Below are positions 11,143 to 20,625 of a stretch of 53,035 nt of DNA, piece after piece. This DNA is from Paulinella micropora (taxonomy: Eukaryota > Cercozoa > Imbricatea > Euglyphida). Where the stretch lies: positions 563,967-617,001 of the forward strand of contig BJOX01000128.1 in the NCBI GenBank assembly GCA_009731375.1. Reading direction: 5' to 3'. How positions within the stretch are numbered: position 1 is the first letter of the stretch; each line of letters begins with the position of its first letter. The position numbers and the translations under genes were made by a program. The notes beneath the pieces were generated by a model, which worked only from the letters and a program-made list of their open reading frames with translations, searched no databases and had not been told where the DNA came from.

Positions 11143-12246
11143 GTGACGGCAAAAGCGAGTTTCAGGCCGCACGTTGCAAAACAAAAAGAAACTAAAAAAA
11201 AAGACAGCCCCGTTTGCCGAACAACTAAGGTGTCGCTAGACAGCCTCAGCATTCCGGCGCTAGCCAACCAAACGACATTAGCGCCTTTGGTCAGTGGCCT
11301 AACCGTGACAAAGTTAAGAATCGAAGAACCTCTGCCCGAAATTCTGTCGAAATTCTCTGTTATTCGCGGCCTAACCCTCTACAAAAGCAACAGAGCCACA
11401 AACGAATGTCTGCGGCAGCTCCAAAGCCCCGCCCAGCTCACTACACTGTGCCTCGAATTCAGCATGATCACTGACGCTGACCTGCAGGCGGCACTGCTCG
11501 GGTTTACGCAGCTGGAGCGCCTGGGTTTGACGTGGTGCATCCGCCTTACGGACTCGACGCTGCGCTTCTTGACGCGCCTAAAAACACTGGACATAAACAG
11601 CTGTTCTGCCATCAATGGCCAGGGGCTCCGAGGCCTGCCGTTACAGCAGCTCGACGTGTGCCAAAAGTATTGGCACCTTTTCGAGAGAATGCAGGTTTTA
11701 ACTACGCTCCACCATCTCGAGCGGCTGAGGCTGTGTGAGCTAACGGACTCTCAATTGGGGATCCTAGCGCAAATACGGACCCTGCGCCATTTGGACCTGC
11801 TCGAATGCCGGCAGGTCACGGGCACGGGCTTGTCTGTGCTCAACGCGCTTACCCTCCAGACCCTCAAGATCACGCTCACGGGCTGCCACAGCCAAGCCCT
11901 CAGAAATTTGCCCGGGTTTCCCACAGCAGTAGAGTTGAAGCTGCAGGATTGCCACCTCACTAGCGAAGATCTACTCTCGCTGCAGGCTTGCAGCGGGCTG
12001 ACGAAGCTGTACCTTTTTAAGTGCAGGGCCATCGGGGACCTGGCTGTGCTACGCCGATTGCCAGTCCTTCAGTCTTTAAGCCTTAGTGAACTGCGCACGG
12101 ACAATACGCAACTGGCCGGGCTGCAGCACTGCGCCGTGATGCGGGAGCTCTTTCTTGATCAATGCCCCCACATTACTGACCTGGCGGCATTACAGAAATG
12201 TCGGTCATTGCGCAAGATCACTGGCTATTACCTCCGGAAAACATAA
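11143..12246 (+). CDS. LRR protein, 5' end in gap, C-terminus shifted
   Basis: About 350 residues of cysteine-type LRR, closely paralogous to the gene at 12526-13899: the repeats align in order, with shared phrases such as LRHLDLLxC and LQxCRSLRK. The paralog has an F-box upstream of the corresponding start, so an F-box of this gene probably lies in the gap before 11127, and the apparent start at 11143 is not the real one. The frame stops with TAA at 12244-12246. The sequence just after, in the next frame (12247-12308), still resembles the paralog's C-terminal RPEVDVS segment, so a one-base change near 12236 has shortened the frame. An AATAAA at about 12443 could serve polyadenylation. Likely SCF substrate receptor by family. 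Confidence 0.8.
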   Translation: MTAKASFRPHVAKQKETKKKDSPVCRTTKVSLDSLSIPALANQTTLAPLVSGLTVTKLRIEEPLPEILSKFSVIRGLTLYKSNRATNECLRQLQSPAQLTTLCLEFSMITDADLQAALLGFTQLERLGLTWCIRLTDSTLRFLTRLKTLDINSCSAINGQGLRGLPLQQLDVCQKYWHLFERMQVLTTLHHLERLRLCELTDSQLGILAQIRTLRHLDLLECRQVTGTGLSVLNALTLQTLKITLTGCHSQALRNLPGFPTAVELKLQDCHLTSEDLLSLQACSGLTKLYLFKCRAIGDLAVLRRLPVLQSLSLSELRTDNTQLAGLQHCAVMRELFLDQCPHITDLAALQKCRSLRKITGYYLRKT

Positions 12247-12525
12247 GAGCCTTCAAACAAAGACGGCCCGAGGTAGAGCTTTCCTGGATGGGCAGAAGCA
12301 TCCGCTAAGATCCCCCCCGCCGGGCGCTTGGAAGAGACCCCCCCCCCCCCTTTTTTTAACGGGGAGGAATGGAAGAGGAGGGGAGGAATGGAAGGGGAGG
12401 GGAGAATGGAAGGGAGTGGAGAGAGGTGGAGTACGCACAAGACAAATAAAAAAAGGATTAAAAAAAACGAACCAACAAATTAAAAAACAAAAACACACAC
12501 ACACAGAAGCAATAAAAAAAAAGCT

Positions 12526-13899
12526 ATGTCCTGTCCGGAACACTCGCAACCTGCCAAACGCCAGAAGACACAGCCAGACACCGTGCCAGTCGTGCCATGG
12601 CTGTTTCTCTTGCCTATGGATATCTGGCCGATTGTCAGGGACCTGGCAGGTGCCAAGGAAGCCGCTGTGTGGACCCTCGTGTGCACGCATTTCAGGACGG
12701 TTGTCACGGCGGCCGAATTTTGGGCACACTTTGTGTGCGAGCTCAAGTTAGAGTTCGAATCGCACCGCCGAATCTTATCGCTGTTGGCCCCGGTTTGCCA
12801 GACGCCACTGCACAGCCTGACCATCCCCTGTCTTTCGGGAGCCGGCCAAAAAAAACTAGTGCCGCTGGTCACCTCGATTGAAGTAAAAGAGTTGACACTT
12901 ATTGGCTCAGTGTCGCCCCAGATTCCGCGGGCCTTCGCTGCTATTCACAGCCTGGACCTCATCCAAAACAAGTACACAAACGCGTGTCTGCAGCTGCTGC
13001 TGCACAGCGCCAGCTCGCTTTGCTCGCTGCGCCTCGAAAAAAGTGAGATCACTGACACAGACCTTCGGGCAGTACTCCCGAAATTCACGGGGCTGGAACG
13101 CCTGGGTTTGGCGGAGTGCGACAACATTACGGACTCGGCGCTGCAGGTGTTGACGCGCCTGAAAGCCTTGGACTTAGAAGATTGTCGACGAATCAGTGGC
13201 CGGGGCCTCCAGAACCTGCAACTTCAGGAGCTGAACCTGCACAAAAGAAATTATCTTACTGCCGAGGAAGCTCGCGCGGCTTTCCCCACGCTCGACAAAC
13301 TCGAACGCCTGAGCTTTTGCGGTTTTCCAGAGTCCGAGTTTAAGCTCCTAACGCAAATAAGAGCATTGCGTCATTTGGACTTACTGGACTGCAGCAGGAT
13401 CACGGGCGCTGCTTTGCCCGACCTGTACACACTCCAGCTCGAGACCTTCAAGGTTACTCTCACGTGCTGTTCCGACCGCTCCGTCATCTATTTGTTAAAC
13501 TTTCCGGCCTTAGTAGAGCTCAGGCTGCGTGATTGCAACGTTCTCACCAGCCAGGACCTACTCCCGCTGCAGGCTTGCCCCAAGCTGAGCAAACTTGGGC
13601 TGTTTGAGTGCAACGCCGTCCAGGACCTCAGTGTCCTGCGCGCTTTTCCTGTTCTTGCGGACTTAAGTTTCGATCAATGCGCGGGCCTAGACAACAAAAG
13701 TGTAGCCGGACTGCAGCACTGCCGCTCGCTGCGACAAATTGCATTCAATCTCTGTGAAGGCATCACTTCCATTGCAGCGTTGCAGCAATGTCGGTCACTG
13801 CGCAAACTCTTCATTGGGTTGATGAGAAGGCAGATCCCACGGGCGGAGGTACAAGACTTCCGGCAGCAAAGGCCCGAGGTAGACGTTTCTTTTATTTAA
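12526..13899 (+). CDS. F-box/LRR protein, intact
   Basis: A complete 457-residue frame from ATG 12526 to TAA 13899. The N-terminus is short and basic (AKRQK). It is followed by an F-box-like segment (LPMDIWPIV ... VCTHF, about residues 28-62) and about 350 residues of cysteine-containing leucine-rich repeats (LxxLxLxxCxxIT). It is the intact paralog of the gene at 11143-12246, 280 bases upstream on the same strand, so the pair arose by tandem duplication. The start is preceded by a very A-rich leader (12440-12525), a feature also seen before the ORF at 22553. The predicted role is as an SCF ubiquitin-ligase receptor; the target is unknown. No frame damage is visible, unlike its neighbours. 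Confidence 0.88.
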   Translation: MSCPEHSQPAKRQKTQPDTVPVVPWLFLLPMDIWPIVRDLAGAKEAAVWTLVCTHFRTVVTAAEFWAHFVCELKLEFESHRRILSLLAPVCQTPLHSLTIPCLSGAGQKKLVPLVTSIEVKELTLIGSVSPQIPRAFAAIHSLDLIQNKYTNACLQLLLHSASSLCSLRLEKSEITDTDLRAVLPKFTGLERLGLAECDNITDSALQVLTRLKALDLEDCRRISGRGLQNLQLQELNLHKRNYLTAEEARAAFPTLDKLERLSFCGFPESEFKLLTQIRALRHLDLLDCSRITGAALPDLYTLQLETFKVTLTCCSDRSVIYLLNFPALVELRLRDCNVLTSQDLLPLQACPKLSKLGLFECNAVQDLSVLRAFPVLADLSFDQCAGLDNKSVAGLQHCRSLRQIAFNLCEGITSIAALQQCRSLRKLFIGLMRRQIPRAEVQDFRQQRPEVDVSFI

Positions 13900-14250
13900 A
13901 AACAAAACTCAAAAAAAGAAGTTACCAAAAAAAAAAGCAGTGCTTTATACATAGGCTGCGTACAAAGGCAGTTCCGAGTGCCAATTTGGTTCTTTCTTTT
14001 TTTTCGGGGGAGAATAGGGGGGGGGCGCGCGGGAGGAGGGCGGGAGCGGAACGGGTAGGGGAAGAAAATCGCTGTTGCAGTTATTGGACACCAGTGGCGC
14101 CCTTTTAACTTTTTTGGGGAGAGGTGCTAAAATCGACATAAAAAATTACTTGCTGACGGGGGATTACTAATTTGATTCTGTTTTCCTTCTCGGCGTTCTG
14201 CCACTCCCCCTCCCCTCTCTCTCCCTAACCAAAACCCCCTCCCTCTCCCA
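13900..14250. other. Spacer between convergent genes
   Basis: A-, G- and C-tract-rich sequence between the plus-strand LRR gene and the end of the minus-strand gene at 14251. Nothing coding is seen. Confidence 0.6.
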
Positions 14251-15258
14251 TCATCGCGCGGATTCATCTTTTTTTCTCGCGGGAAAGATGGAGTCTCTGC
14301 TGAGGCACAGCCTGCCACCGCACGTATACACTAACCGCATCGGCTTGTCCTGGCTGGTATGGCATCGCAAATGGAGCGCTAACTCCAGCGGGAATTCTTT
14401 AGGGTCGCAGACGAGGTCCGTTGTCTGGCAATGGACCTTGTGTTCTACTACGCCCTGCCGGCTCAGGTGCCTCACAGCCAAATCCAGCAGCGTGACCTGG
14501 AGGTGCTTGTCTTCCTTTGTGTTCAGGTTCGTACGCAACGACCGCCCTTCTCGGACGGCGGCAGCCAGGCATTGCAGCAGCACTCTGAGTTTGTGGCTGG
14601 GCCAAACCACCGCAAACGCCAGGGAGCTGCCCGTGAACTTGACGGGCCTGGGGACCGACGTAAAAGCCAGCACGGGGGGCAGTCTGGGATGATGTCTTCG
14701 TTCGCAGTGGCAGCCCGTTTTCAGTCTGTACACGACCGCGACTTGAGCGGCCGCTGTGTCCGGCAGCCTGGGCTTTGTGCGTTCTAGCGCTAGCCAGAGC
14801 ACGGTAGGGTCCGCGGTGCGGTAAGCCGGCGCTAACGTCTCGACAAGCTCTACCACATCATGCACCCAATCCTCTGCTCCAGCCGCCTTCCTGAACTGTC
14901 CGATATGTACGAATTCTGGCAAAACCGTGCCTCCCGTTTGTTTGAACAGGCTATAATTCTGCCAGGCACCTGTTGCGTGCGAGCAGTGTGCCAGAGGGAG
15001 AGTCTGCTGGATCAGCTGGAACGAAACCGGCGGCGCTTGCTTGGTCTCGAGCAAACACCTGCCTAACCAATCCAGCGCGCTCAGAGGCAGGTTCGTCAGG
15101 TTGATGTACCAGTACTGTGCGCTCTCGGGAGGCAACGGGTTCTCCCGCGGGCTGGCAGTGCCGCCTGTATCGTTGCTAGCGTCCTTGGCTGGAGGCCGCA
15201 CCAAACTCAGACCACTTTGGACAGTGCTGGTGACTCTTTGTTTGGCTTTGGTTAGCAT
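14251..15258 (-). CDS. Unrecognised 335-aa protein
   Basis: One uninterrupted frame on the minus strand from ATG 15258 to a stop at 14251, GC-rich and intronless like the other island genes. The composition is that of a soluble globular protein: mixed hydrophobic, with several Trp, Cys and His residues (for example a CHCERRHH cluster in the middle), no signal peptide and no membrane segment that I can see. The C-terminus is basic (ARKKDESAR). I do not recognise any family. Opposite-strand frames over the same bases are shorter and look like shadows. It is convergent with the LRR gene at 12526 and divergent from the gene at 15665. Confidence 0.7.
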   Translation of the reverse strand: MLTKAKQRVTSTVQSGLSLVRPPAKDASNDTGGTASPRENPLPPESAQYWYINLTNLPLSALDWLGRCLLETKQAPPVSFQLIQQTLPLAHCSHATGAWQNYSLFKQTGGTVLPEFVHIGQFRKAAGAEDWVHDVVELVETLAPAYRTADPTVLWLALERTKPRLPDTAAAQVAVVYRLKTGCHCERRHHPRLPPVLAFTSVPRPVKFTGSSLAFAVVWPSHKLRVLLQCLAAAVREGRSLRTNLNTKEDKHLQVTLLDLAVRHLSRQGVVEHKVHCQTTDLVCDPKEFPLELALHLRCHTSQDKPMRLVYTCGGRLCLSRDSIFPARKKDESAR

Positions 15259-15664
15259 GTGTTTTTTCTTCTTTTAGTAAAGCTCGCGCTTCACCCTGCA
15301 GCAGTCGGTAGAAAGCCTGCACATTCTTTGTGACAAAATAGCCAACTCGCACCAGCCCCCCCCCCCCCCCAAAAAAAAAGGGGAGGAGGGGGGTTGCACC
15401 CTTTTCATTTAAAAAAAACAAATCTCGTTCTGATCCCGCGTGTCCGCGCCGCAACTTTCCCCCCACCCTTCTCTCCCCGGTGCGCACCGCCGCCCCTTTC
15501 TTCCCTCTCCCTTGGCTTGCTTTTGTTTGCGTTGCCAACGATTTTTTACAAGAAAACAAGCCAAGAAAAAAAAAGGCCGGGCAGAAAAAAGGGGGAGAGA
15601 GAAGAAAAAAAAAGGGGGAGTGGGCGAGGACTCTGGGCTCGCTTTGCAGCACCCCAAGACACAT
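15259..15664. other. Divergent promoter region
   Basis: About 400 bases with homopolymer runs (C and A runs near 15358-15420 and 15545-15612) between divergently transcribed genes, so both promoters probably lie here. No defined element is recognised. Confidence 0.5.
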
Positions 15665-16258
15665 ATGATGCCGTGCGCTCTGCTAGTGTTGCTGCTCCTG
15701 TGCCCAGCCCACAGCGAACTGCGCACGCACTACGCGCCCAACTCGACGCGCGTGGTCGCGTACAGTGCGTTGCTGCCCAAACGAACAGTGCGCTTGTTTG
15801 TGAACCGCGCGGTCGCAATGGCCTGGGATGAGCCTGGCGCACTGAGCGCGGTGGTCGTCGCGAGGGGCGCCGATGGCGCTGTGATTGTTGAGCACCCGTT
15901 GCGTGTACACAGGCTCATCGGCGCCTGGCGCTGGGCGCTCTTGGCTACGTTGCCAATTGAAGTCAGGACCCTAGACATTGTAATCCTTTGCTACCCGAAA
16001 CAGAACAGCGGCCGGACGGCGTGTGGGCGCATCGAGACAGACATCAGCGTCAGCTGCAGGTACCAAGACGTCTGGGCCTGGTCCGTGGGCGTCAACTGCG
16101 CGTCGTGGCTGCTTGGTGTGGGCGTGCCTTTGGCCGCGCAAGCTATGGGCAGACCGCGGCGCAGCGCCGTGGGCGCCGCAATAGCAGTGTCGTGGCTTCT
16201 GTACCTCGGCGTGGCGCTGCCGCTGTCCACCGCAGCCCAGCATTGCCTGCTCGGGTGA
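15665..16258 (+). CDS. Small secreted/membrane protein
   Basis: I chose ATG 15665, just after CACAT, because it begins with a textbook signal peptide (MMPCALLVLLLLCPAHS, cleavage likely after about residue 17). The frame is open upstream to 15440, but that part is low-complexity and lysine-rich. The mature part (about 110 residues) has one potential N-glycosylation site (NST) and several cysteines. It is followed by two hydrophobic segments near the C-terminus (about residues 135-160 and 168-190) that could span the membrane. The protein is 197 residues and ends with TGA at 16256-16258. No family is recognised. In a virus-derived island it could be an envelope or surface protein, but this is a guess from topology alone. 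Confidence 0.65.
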   Translation: MMPCALLVLLLLCPAHSELRTHYAPNSTRVVAYSALLPKRTVRLFVNRAVAMAWDEPGALSAVVVARGADGAVIVEHPLRVHRLIGAWRWALLATLPIEVRTLDIVILCYPKQNSGRTACGRIETDISVSCRYQDVWAWSVGVNCASWLLGVGVPLAAQAMGRPRRSAVGAAIAVSWLLYLGVALPLSTAAQHCLLG

Positions 16259-16590
16259 CAGGCAGGGGCAGTCTTTTGTGTGCGCGCGGGAAAGGGAAGG
16301 GGTGGAATTGTGGTACAGGGCGCGCGAGGGGCAAAGGGGAGAAACGAAAAGAAGGAGATTTAAAAAAAAAGAAAATGCAAAGGAGCCGAAAGATGCAAAA
16401 TGGGCCGTGGATGGCACGATGAGCATTTTTTAGGTTCAAGCAAAGCCTTGGCATTTACCACACACACACAAAAGAAATGCGGAGAAGATTTTATTAAATA
16501 CATGTTCTAAAACGATTTTGGGTCAGAAAAAAAAACCTTCCTTGTCTATTCTTCTCGCTCTTCGGATCCAATTAATTCACGAATCGGCTG
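16259..16590. other. Right edge of the GC-rich island
   Basis: Non-coding sequence with G- and A-rich tracts then AT-rich sequence. It separates the intronless island from the microsatellite-intron gene that starts at 16591. Confidence 0.5.
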
Positions 16591-17457
16591 TTAGAAATCA
16601 AAGAACTCCAAGAAATCGTTGTTTGCTGGGCTAAGGGATTCTCCGTTGTTCTCTAGCTCGCCGTAGATGGTTAGTGGCAGTGATGGTAGCAGAGGCTGCA
16701 GGCCGCTCAGAATGTTATCTTCTTCAGCAAAATCCCCGAACATACCCAGAGGTGCGTGCCGCCCACTCGGCGGCTGCTCTAACCGAGAATCTACGGGCAT
16801 AGCATCATCATCATCACGCCAGTAGTCTGATGGCGAAACTGGAGAACCCTTCCTTTCTATGCGCGGCTGAGCGTCAGTCAGAGCTACGTGCTGCGGAGAA
16901 ACGTCGGCGAGGTAACCTTCGAACTCGTTGCCCTTCTCCGGAGGTGAGAGGGATCCAATCATCGGCGGCGGCGGCGCAGAACTCAGCAACATGTCGTCAT
17001 GCTCCGTTTCCGGAGATGCCGGAGGGCTCGTCACGTCGTCTAGCCGCTGTGGACGAGTGGCCGCCTTTGTTTCGGGCTTGTCTACTGTGGCCCCTGATTC
17101 CCACTTAATTGTGTACTTCGTTCTGTTGACTATCTGGCTTTCCTGCCTGGGCCACAGAACTAGTCGCGTTATTGTATAGACAAACAGGCAGGCCTCCAGG
17201 AGCTCCGTCAGTTGATCTTCGGTCAGGCTGTGCAGTTGGTTCGAAATAAACTGCTCACCAGAGTTCTTGAACAGGTTATCAAGCCCTATGCGTAGTCCCT
17301 CAACCTTGTGGGTAGCTGTGGCAAAGGGTGGGAACGTGATGCTTTTGAGGGGCTTTTTCCTCACGATTCGTTGCATTATGAGCGCCAGCTTTCTATGGTT
17401 CTGGCGACGCTCGCGAGGCGCAGGCAGCGCAGACTCGAAGATTACAGAGTTGTCGCC
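16591..17457 (-). CDS. Long terminal exon, Pro/Ser-rich acidic C-terminus
   Basis: The minus-strand frame is open from a possible acceptor at about 17457 (ACTGAG|GGC) to the stop at 16591: 288 residues. The first 120 residues look globular, with basic patches (IVRKKPLK). The rest is Pro/Ser/Asp-rich and probably disordered, ending in the short acidic-aromatic motif LEFFDF, which resembles transcription-activation or docking motifs. No family is recognised. The simplest reading is the last exon of the P-loop gene upstream (17857-20875), which lies on the same strand. The connecting exons around 17590-17826 are unclear, so it could be a separate gene. Confidence 0.55.
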   Translation of the reverse strand, partial: GDNSVIFESALPAPRERRQNHRKLALIMQRIVRKKPLKSITFPPFATATHKVEGLRIGLDNLFKNSGEQFISNQLHSLTEDQLTELLEACLFVYTITRLVLWPRQESQIVNRTKYTIKWESGATVDKPETKAATRPQRLDDVTSPPASPETEHDDMLLSSAPPPPMIGSLSPPEKGNEFEGYLADVSPQHVALTDAQPRIERKGSPVSPSDYWRDDDDAMPVDSRLEQPPSGRHAPLGMFGDFAEEDNILSGLQPLLPSLPLTIYGELENNGESLSPANNDFLEFFDF

Positions 17458-17489
17458 CTCAGTAACAGAGATATTTTTTGACACATAGG

Positions 17490-17543
17490 TAAGATGGGTA
17501 TGTATGTATGTATGTAGGTAGGGTAGGTAGGTAGGTAAGTAGG

Positions 17544-17588
<45 letters not shown>

Positions 17589-17734
17589 GAGATGTCGCAA
17601 AGGAATGTAGTCCTTGCAAAGGAACGCAGTTTCACATCAAACAATAATTTGTGTACTGTGCATCTGCGTTCCTTTGCAAGGATAGATAGATAAATAGATA
17701 GATATATAGGTAGGTAGGTAGGTAGGTAGGTAGG

Positions 17735-17770
<36 letters not shown>

Positions 17771-17780
17771 ATGTCATGTA
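17490..17780. repeat. GATA/GGTA arrays around the hairpin
   Basis: GTAG and GATA units occur at 17500-17588 and 17683-17770, interrupted by the hairpin at 17612-17682. They lie in the intron-like zone downstream of exon 7 of the P-loop gene. Confidence 0.9.
17612..17682. repeat. Inverted repeat with 18-bp arms
   Basis: CCTTGCAAAGGAACGCAG and its reverse complement flank a loop of about 35 bases inside the CTAT-filled region between probable exons. The minus-strand frame through the whole hairpin is open and could be coding, but no clean splice sites bound it. Confidence 0.8.
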
Positions 17781-17856
17781 TGTTCTTGCATTGCCGATGC
17801 AAACTGTCCTGATGGCCATATTCAACCTAAGATAGATAGATGAATAGGTAGTTTAC

Positions 17857-17999
17857 CTCTTTCATTTTCTTCCCCGCCCAGTAGTGGATGGTCGTGGACT
17901 TGCCAGCATCTGCAGTAGTAGTAGTAGTAGTAGGAGGAGGAGGAGGAGGAGAAGGAGGAGGAGGTGCAGGAGTAGTAGTAGTAGTAGTAGTAATAGTAA

Positions 18000-18030
<31 letters not shown>

Positions 18031-18473
18031 CAGTGCAAAGGACACAGCGAATCAACAAAGATCACGAAAACGCAAGTACATCACAGACATGATGAAAAAC
18101 GGGTCGTTTGCTTACCAGTCACACCCAGAAGAATAATCAGGTCTTTTCCTTTGGTGGCCTGAATATTCTGCTGGCCCAGCAGGTCGATGAGCAGTTGCAG
18201 TTTGAAACCATCCGTATCATGGTCGATCGCTCTAAGACTTTTCACTGGCTTTTCCTGACCCTCAGGCCTGTCCATCTTTACTTCGCCTTCGGTCGTCTGC
18301 AAGATGAAGCCACAGGGCATGCATCTAGGGCTAGAATAACCATGATGTATTACAGCACTAGTGTGTGTGTCAATCTGTCGATCTATCGATCTGTCGATGT
18401 ATTGATTTATCGATCTGTCAATCTGTCAATCTATATGTGTCGGGAAACTGGAAGTCGAACGTCACTCTGCCAC

Positions 18474-18533
<60 letters not shown>

Positions 18534-18534
18534 C

Positions 18535-18579
<45 letters not shown>

Positions 18580-18628
18580 NNNNNNNNNNCTCCCTCCCTC
18601 CCTCCCTCCCTCTCTCTCTCCCTCTCTA

Positions 18629-18687
<59 letters not shown>

Positions 18688-19167
18688 GATGTAGAGCAAT
18701 CTGAATTGCAAACATTATCTCTCTCTCTCTCTATCTATCTCTCTCTCTCTCTCTCTCTCGCTCTCTCTGATGTAGAGCAATCTGAATTGCAGACATTATC
18801 TCGTCCTGCTATGAGGTATAAACTGTGTCGTGTCATCTTATTCTTAGTATATGATGCCTTCAAATGCGTCATTTGAAAGATCGTGAAAGATGTTGAAGCT
18901 ACTCAGATTTGTTACCTTAAATATTGATTAGAACAGTAATTTCGACAACGAAAGATGGTTTACAATCCGAATGCCAGCAATGCTTACCTGTGCTTCTGCT
19001 ACCGGCTCGGACATTTGGGCCTGTCCTTCCGAAGAATCTGAGAGTTGTTCTTGGTAGTGCTGTGCATGCTGAAGCAGGCTCTTGCACAAAGCCAAGGCTT
19101 TGCCCAGACTGGACAGAGGCTCCGAAGGTGGATGAGGCTTGGTGCTAGTACATAGATAGGTAGATAA

Positions 19168-19222
<55 letters not shown>

Positions 19223-19807
19223 CGTACGTACGTGCATACATACATACATACATACATACATACATGCATGCATACATACATGCATACATACATGCATGCA
19301 TGCATACATACATACATACATACATACATACATACATACCTGGCCTTCGTAGGAGCCTCTCTCGAAAGTGCTACACATACATACATACATACATACATAC
19401 ATACATACACCTCTCGAAAGTGCTGAGCTACATACATACATACATAATACACACATACATACACACATATATATATACATACATACATACATTACATACG
19501 TACATACATACATACATACATACATACATACAGACCAGCAGCCTTGCCTGTCCCCACCCAGTTCGCTCTCACAAGCCCTCTGAAATTTTCTTTCTCCACA
19601 CACCTACATAAATACACACACATACATACATGAATGCATACATAAATACATACATACATACATACATACATAAATACATACATACATACACAAGCCGTCT
19701 GAAATCTTCTTTCTCCACACACCTATGCATATGTATAATATTATAATAATACATACGTGCCGTTAGAGTCGAGTATAAGTACGTATGTATGTACGTATGT
19801 TTGTATG

Positions 19808-19838
<31 letters not shown>

Positions 19839-20143
19839 TATTGCATGTATGCATGTATGCATGCACGCATGTATGTACGTATGTATGTATGTATATATGT
19901 ATGTGTGTGTGTGTGTATACTTGCTGAAGCTAATCTTGCGCTTCCTTAGCCAGTCTTTAAGCATGGACACATTCCAAGTGTGAAGGTTGTTGTAGCCGTC
20001 TTGCCTGTCCAGGTTGTTGTAGCCATCTTGCCTTTCCTCGAGGTTGAGGTGAAGGTCGGGCGCGGACGAAGCGAGAGAGGTAGGAGGAGGAGGAGGAGGA
20101 GGAGGAGGAGGAGGAGGAGTAGGAGTAGGAGGAGTAGGAGTAG

Positions 20144-20178
<35 letters not shown>

Positions 20179-20448
20179 AAAGTAGTGAAAGAAGAAGAAG
20201 AAGAAGAAGAAGAAGAAGAAGAAGAAGAAGAAGAAGAAGAAGAAGAAGAAGAAGAAGAAGGAGAAGAAGAAGAAGAAGAAGAAGAAGAAGAAGAAGAAGA
20301 AGAAGACTGTGCCGCTGCGGTTCCCCCGTCAATATGTCGCCCCTCTTCATTGCGCCTGCGTATGTACGTATGTATGTATGTATGTATATATGTATGTATG
20401 TATGTATGTATATATGCATATGTGTATGTATGTATGTATACATGTATG

Positions 20449-20479
<31 letters not shown>

Positions 20480-20593
20480 ATGTATATATATAATGTATAT
20501 ATTATATGTATATATTATTTGTATTATGTATGTATATATATATATATGTGTGTGTGTGTGTATGTCTGTATGTATGTATGTATGTATGTATGC

Positions 20594-20625
<32 letters not shown>

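Larger units (their letters stand above)
19150..19915. repeat. GATA and ACAT intron arrays
   Basis: These fill introns 2-4 of the P-loop gene: GATA at 19150-19220, ACAT at 19235-19500 and 19615-19690, GTAT at 19780-19915. They are broken only by the exons and by partial exon copies at 19411-19436 and 19690-19724. Confidence 0.92.

Noticed and set aside
10009-11267. Several long frames spanning 10009-11267 on both strands
   Set aside because: Most of their length is the 830-N gap plus poly-G/poly-C; they are not evidence of coding.
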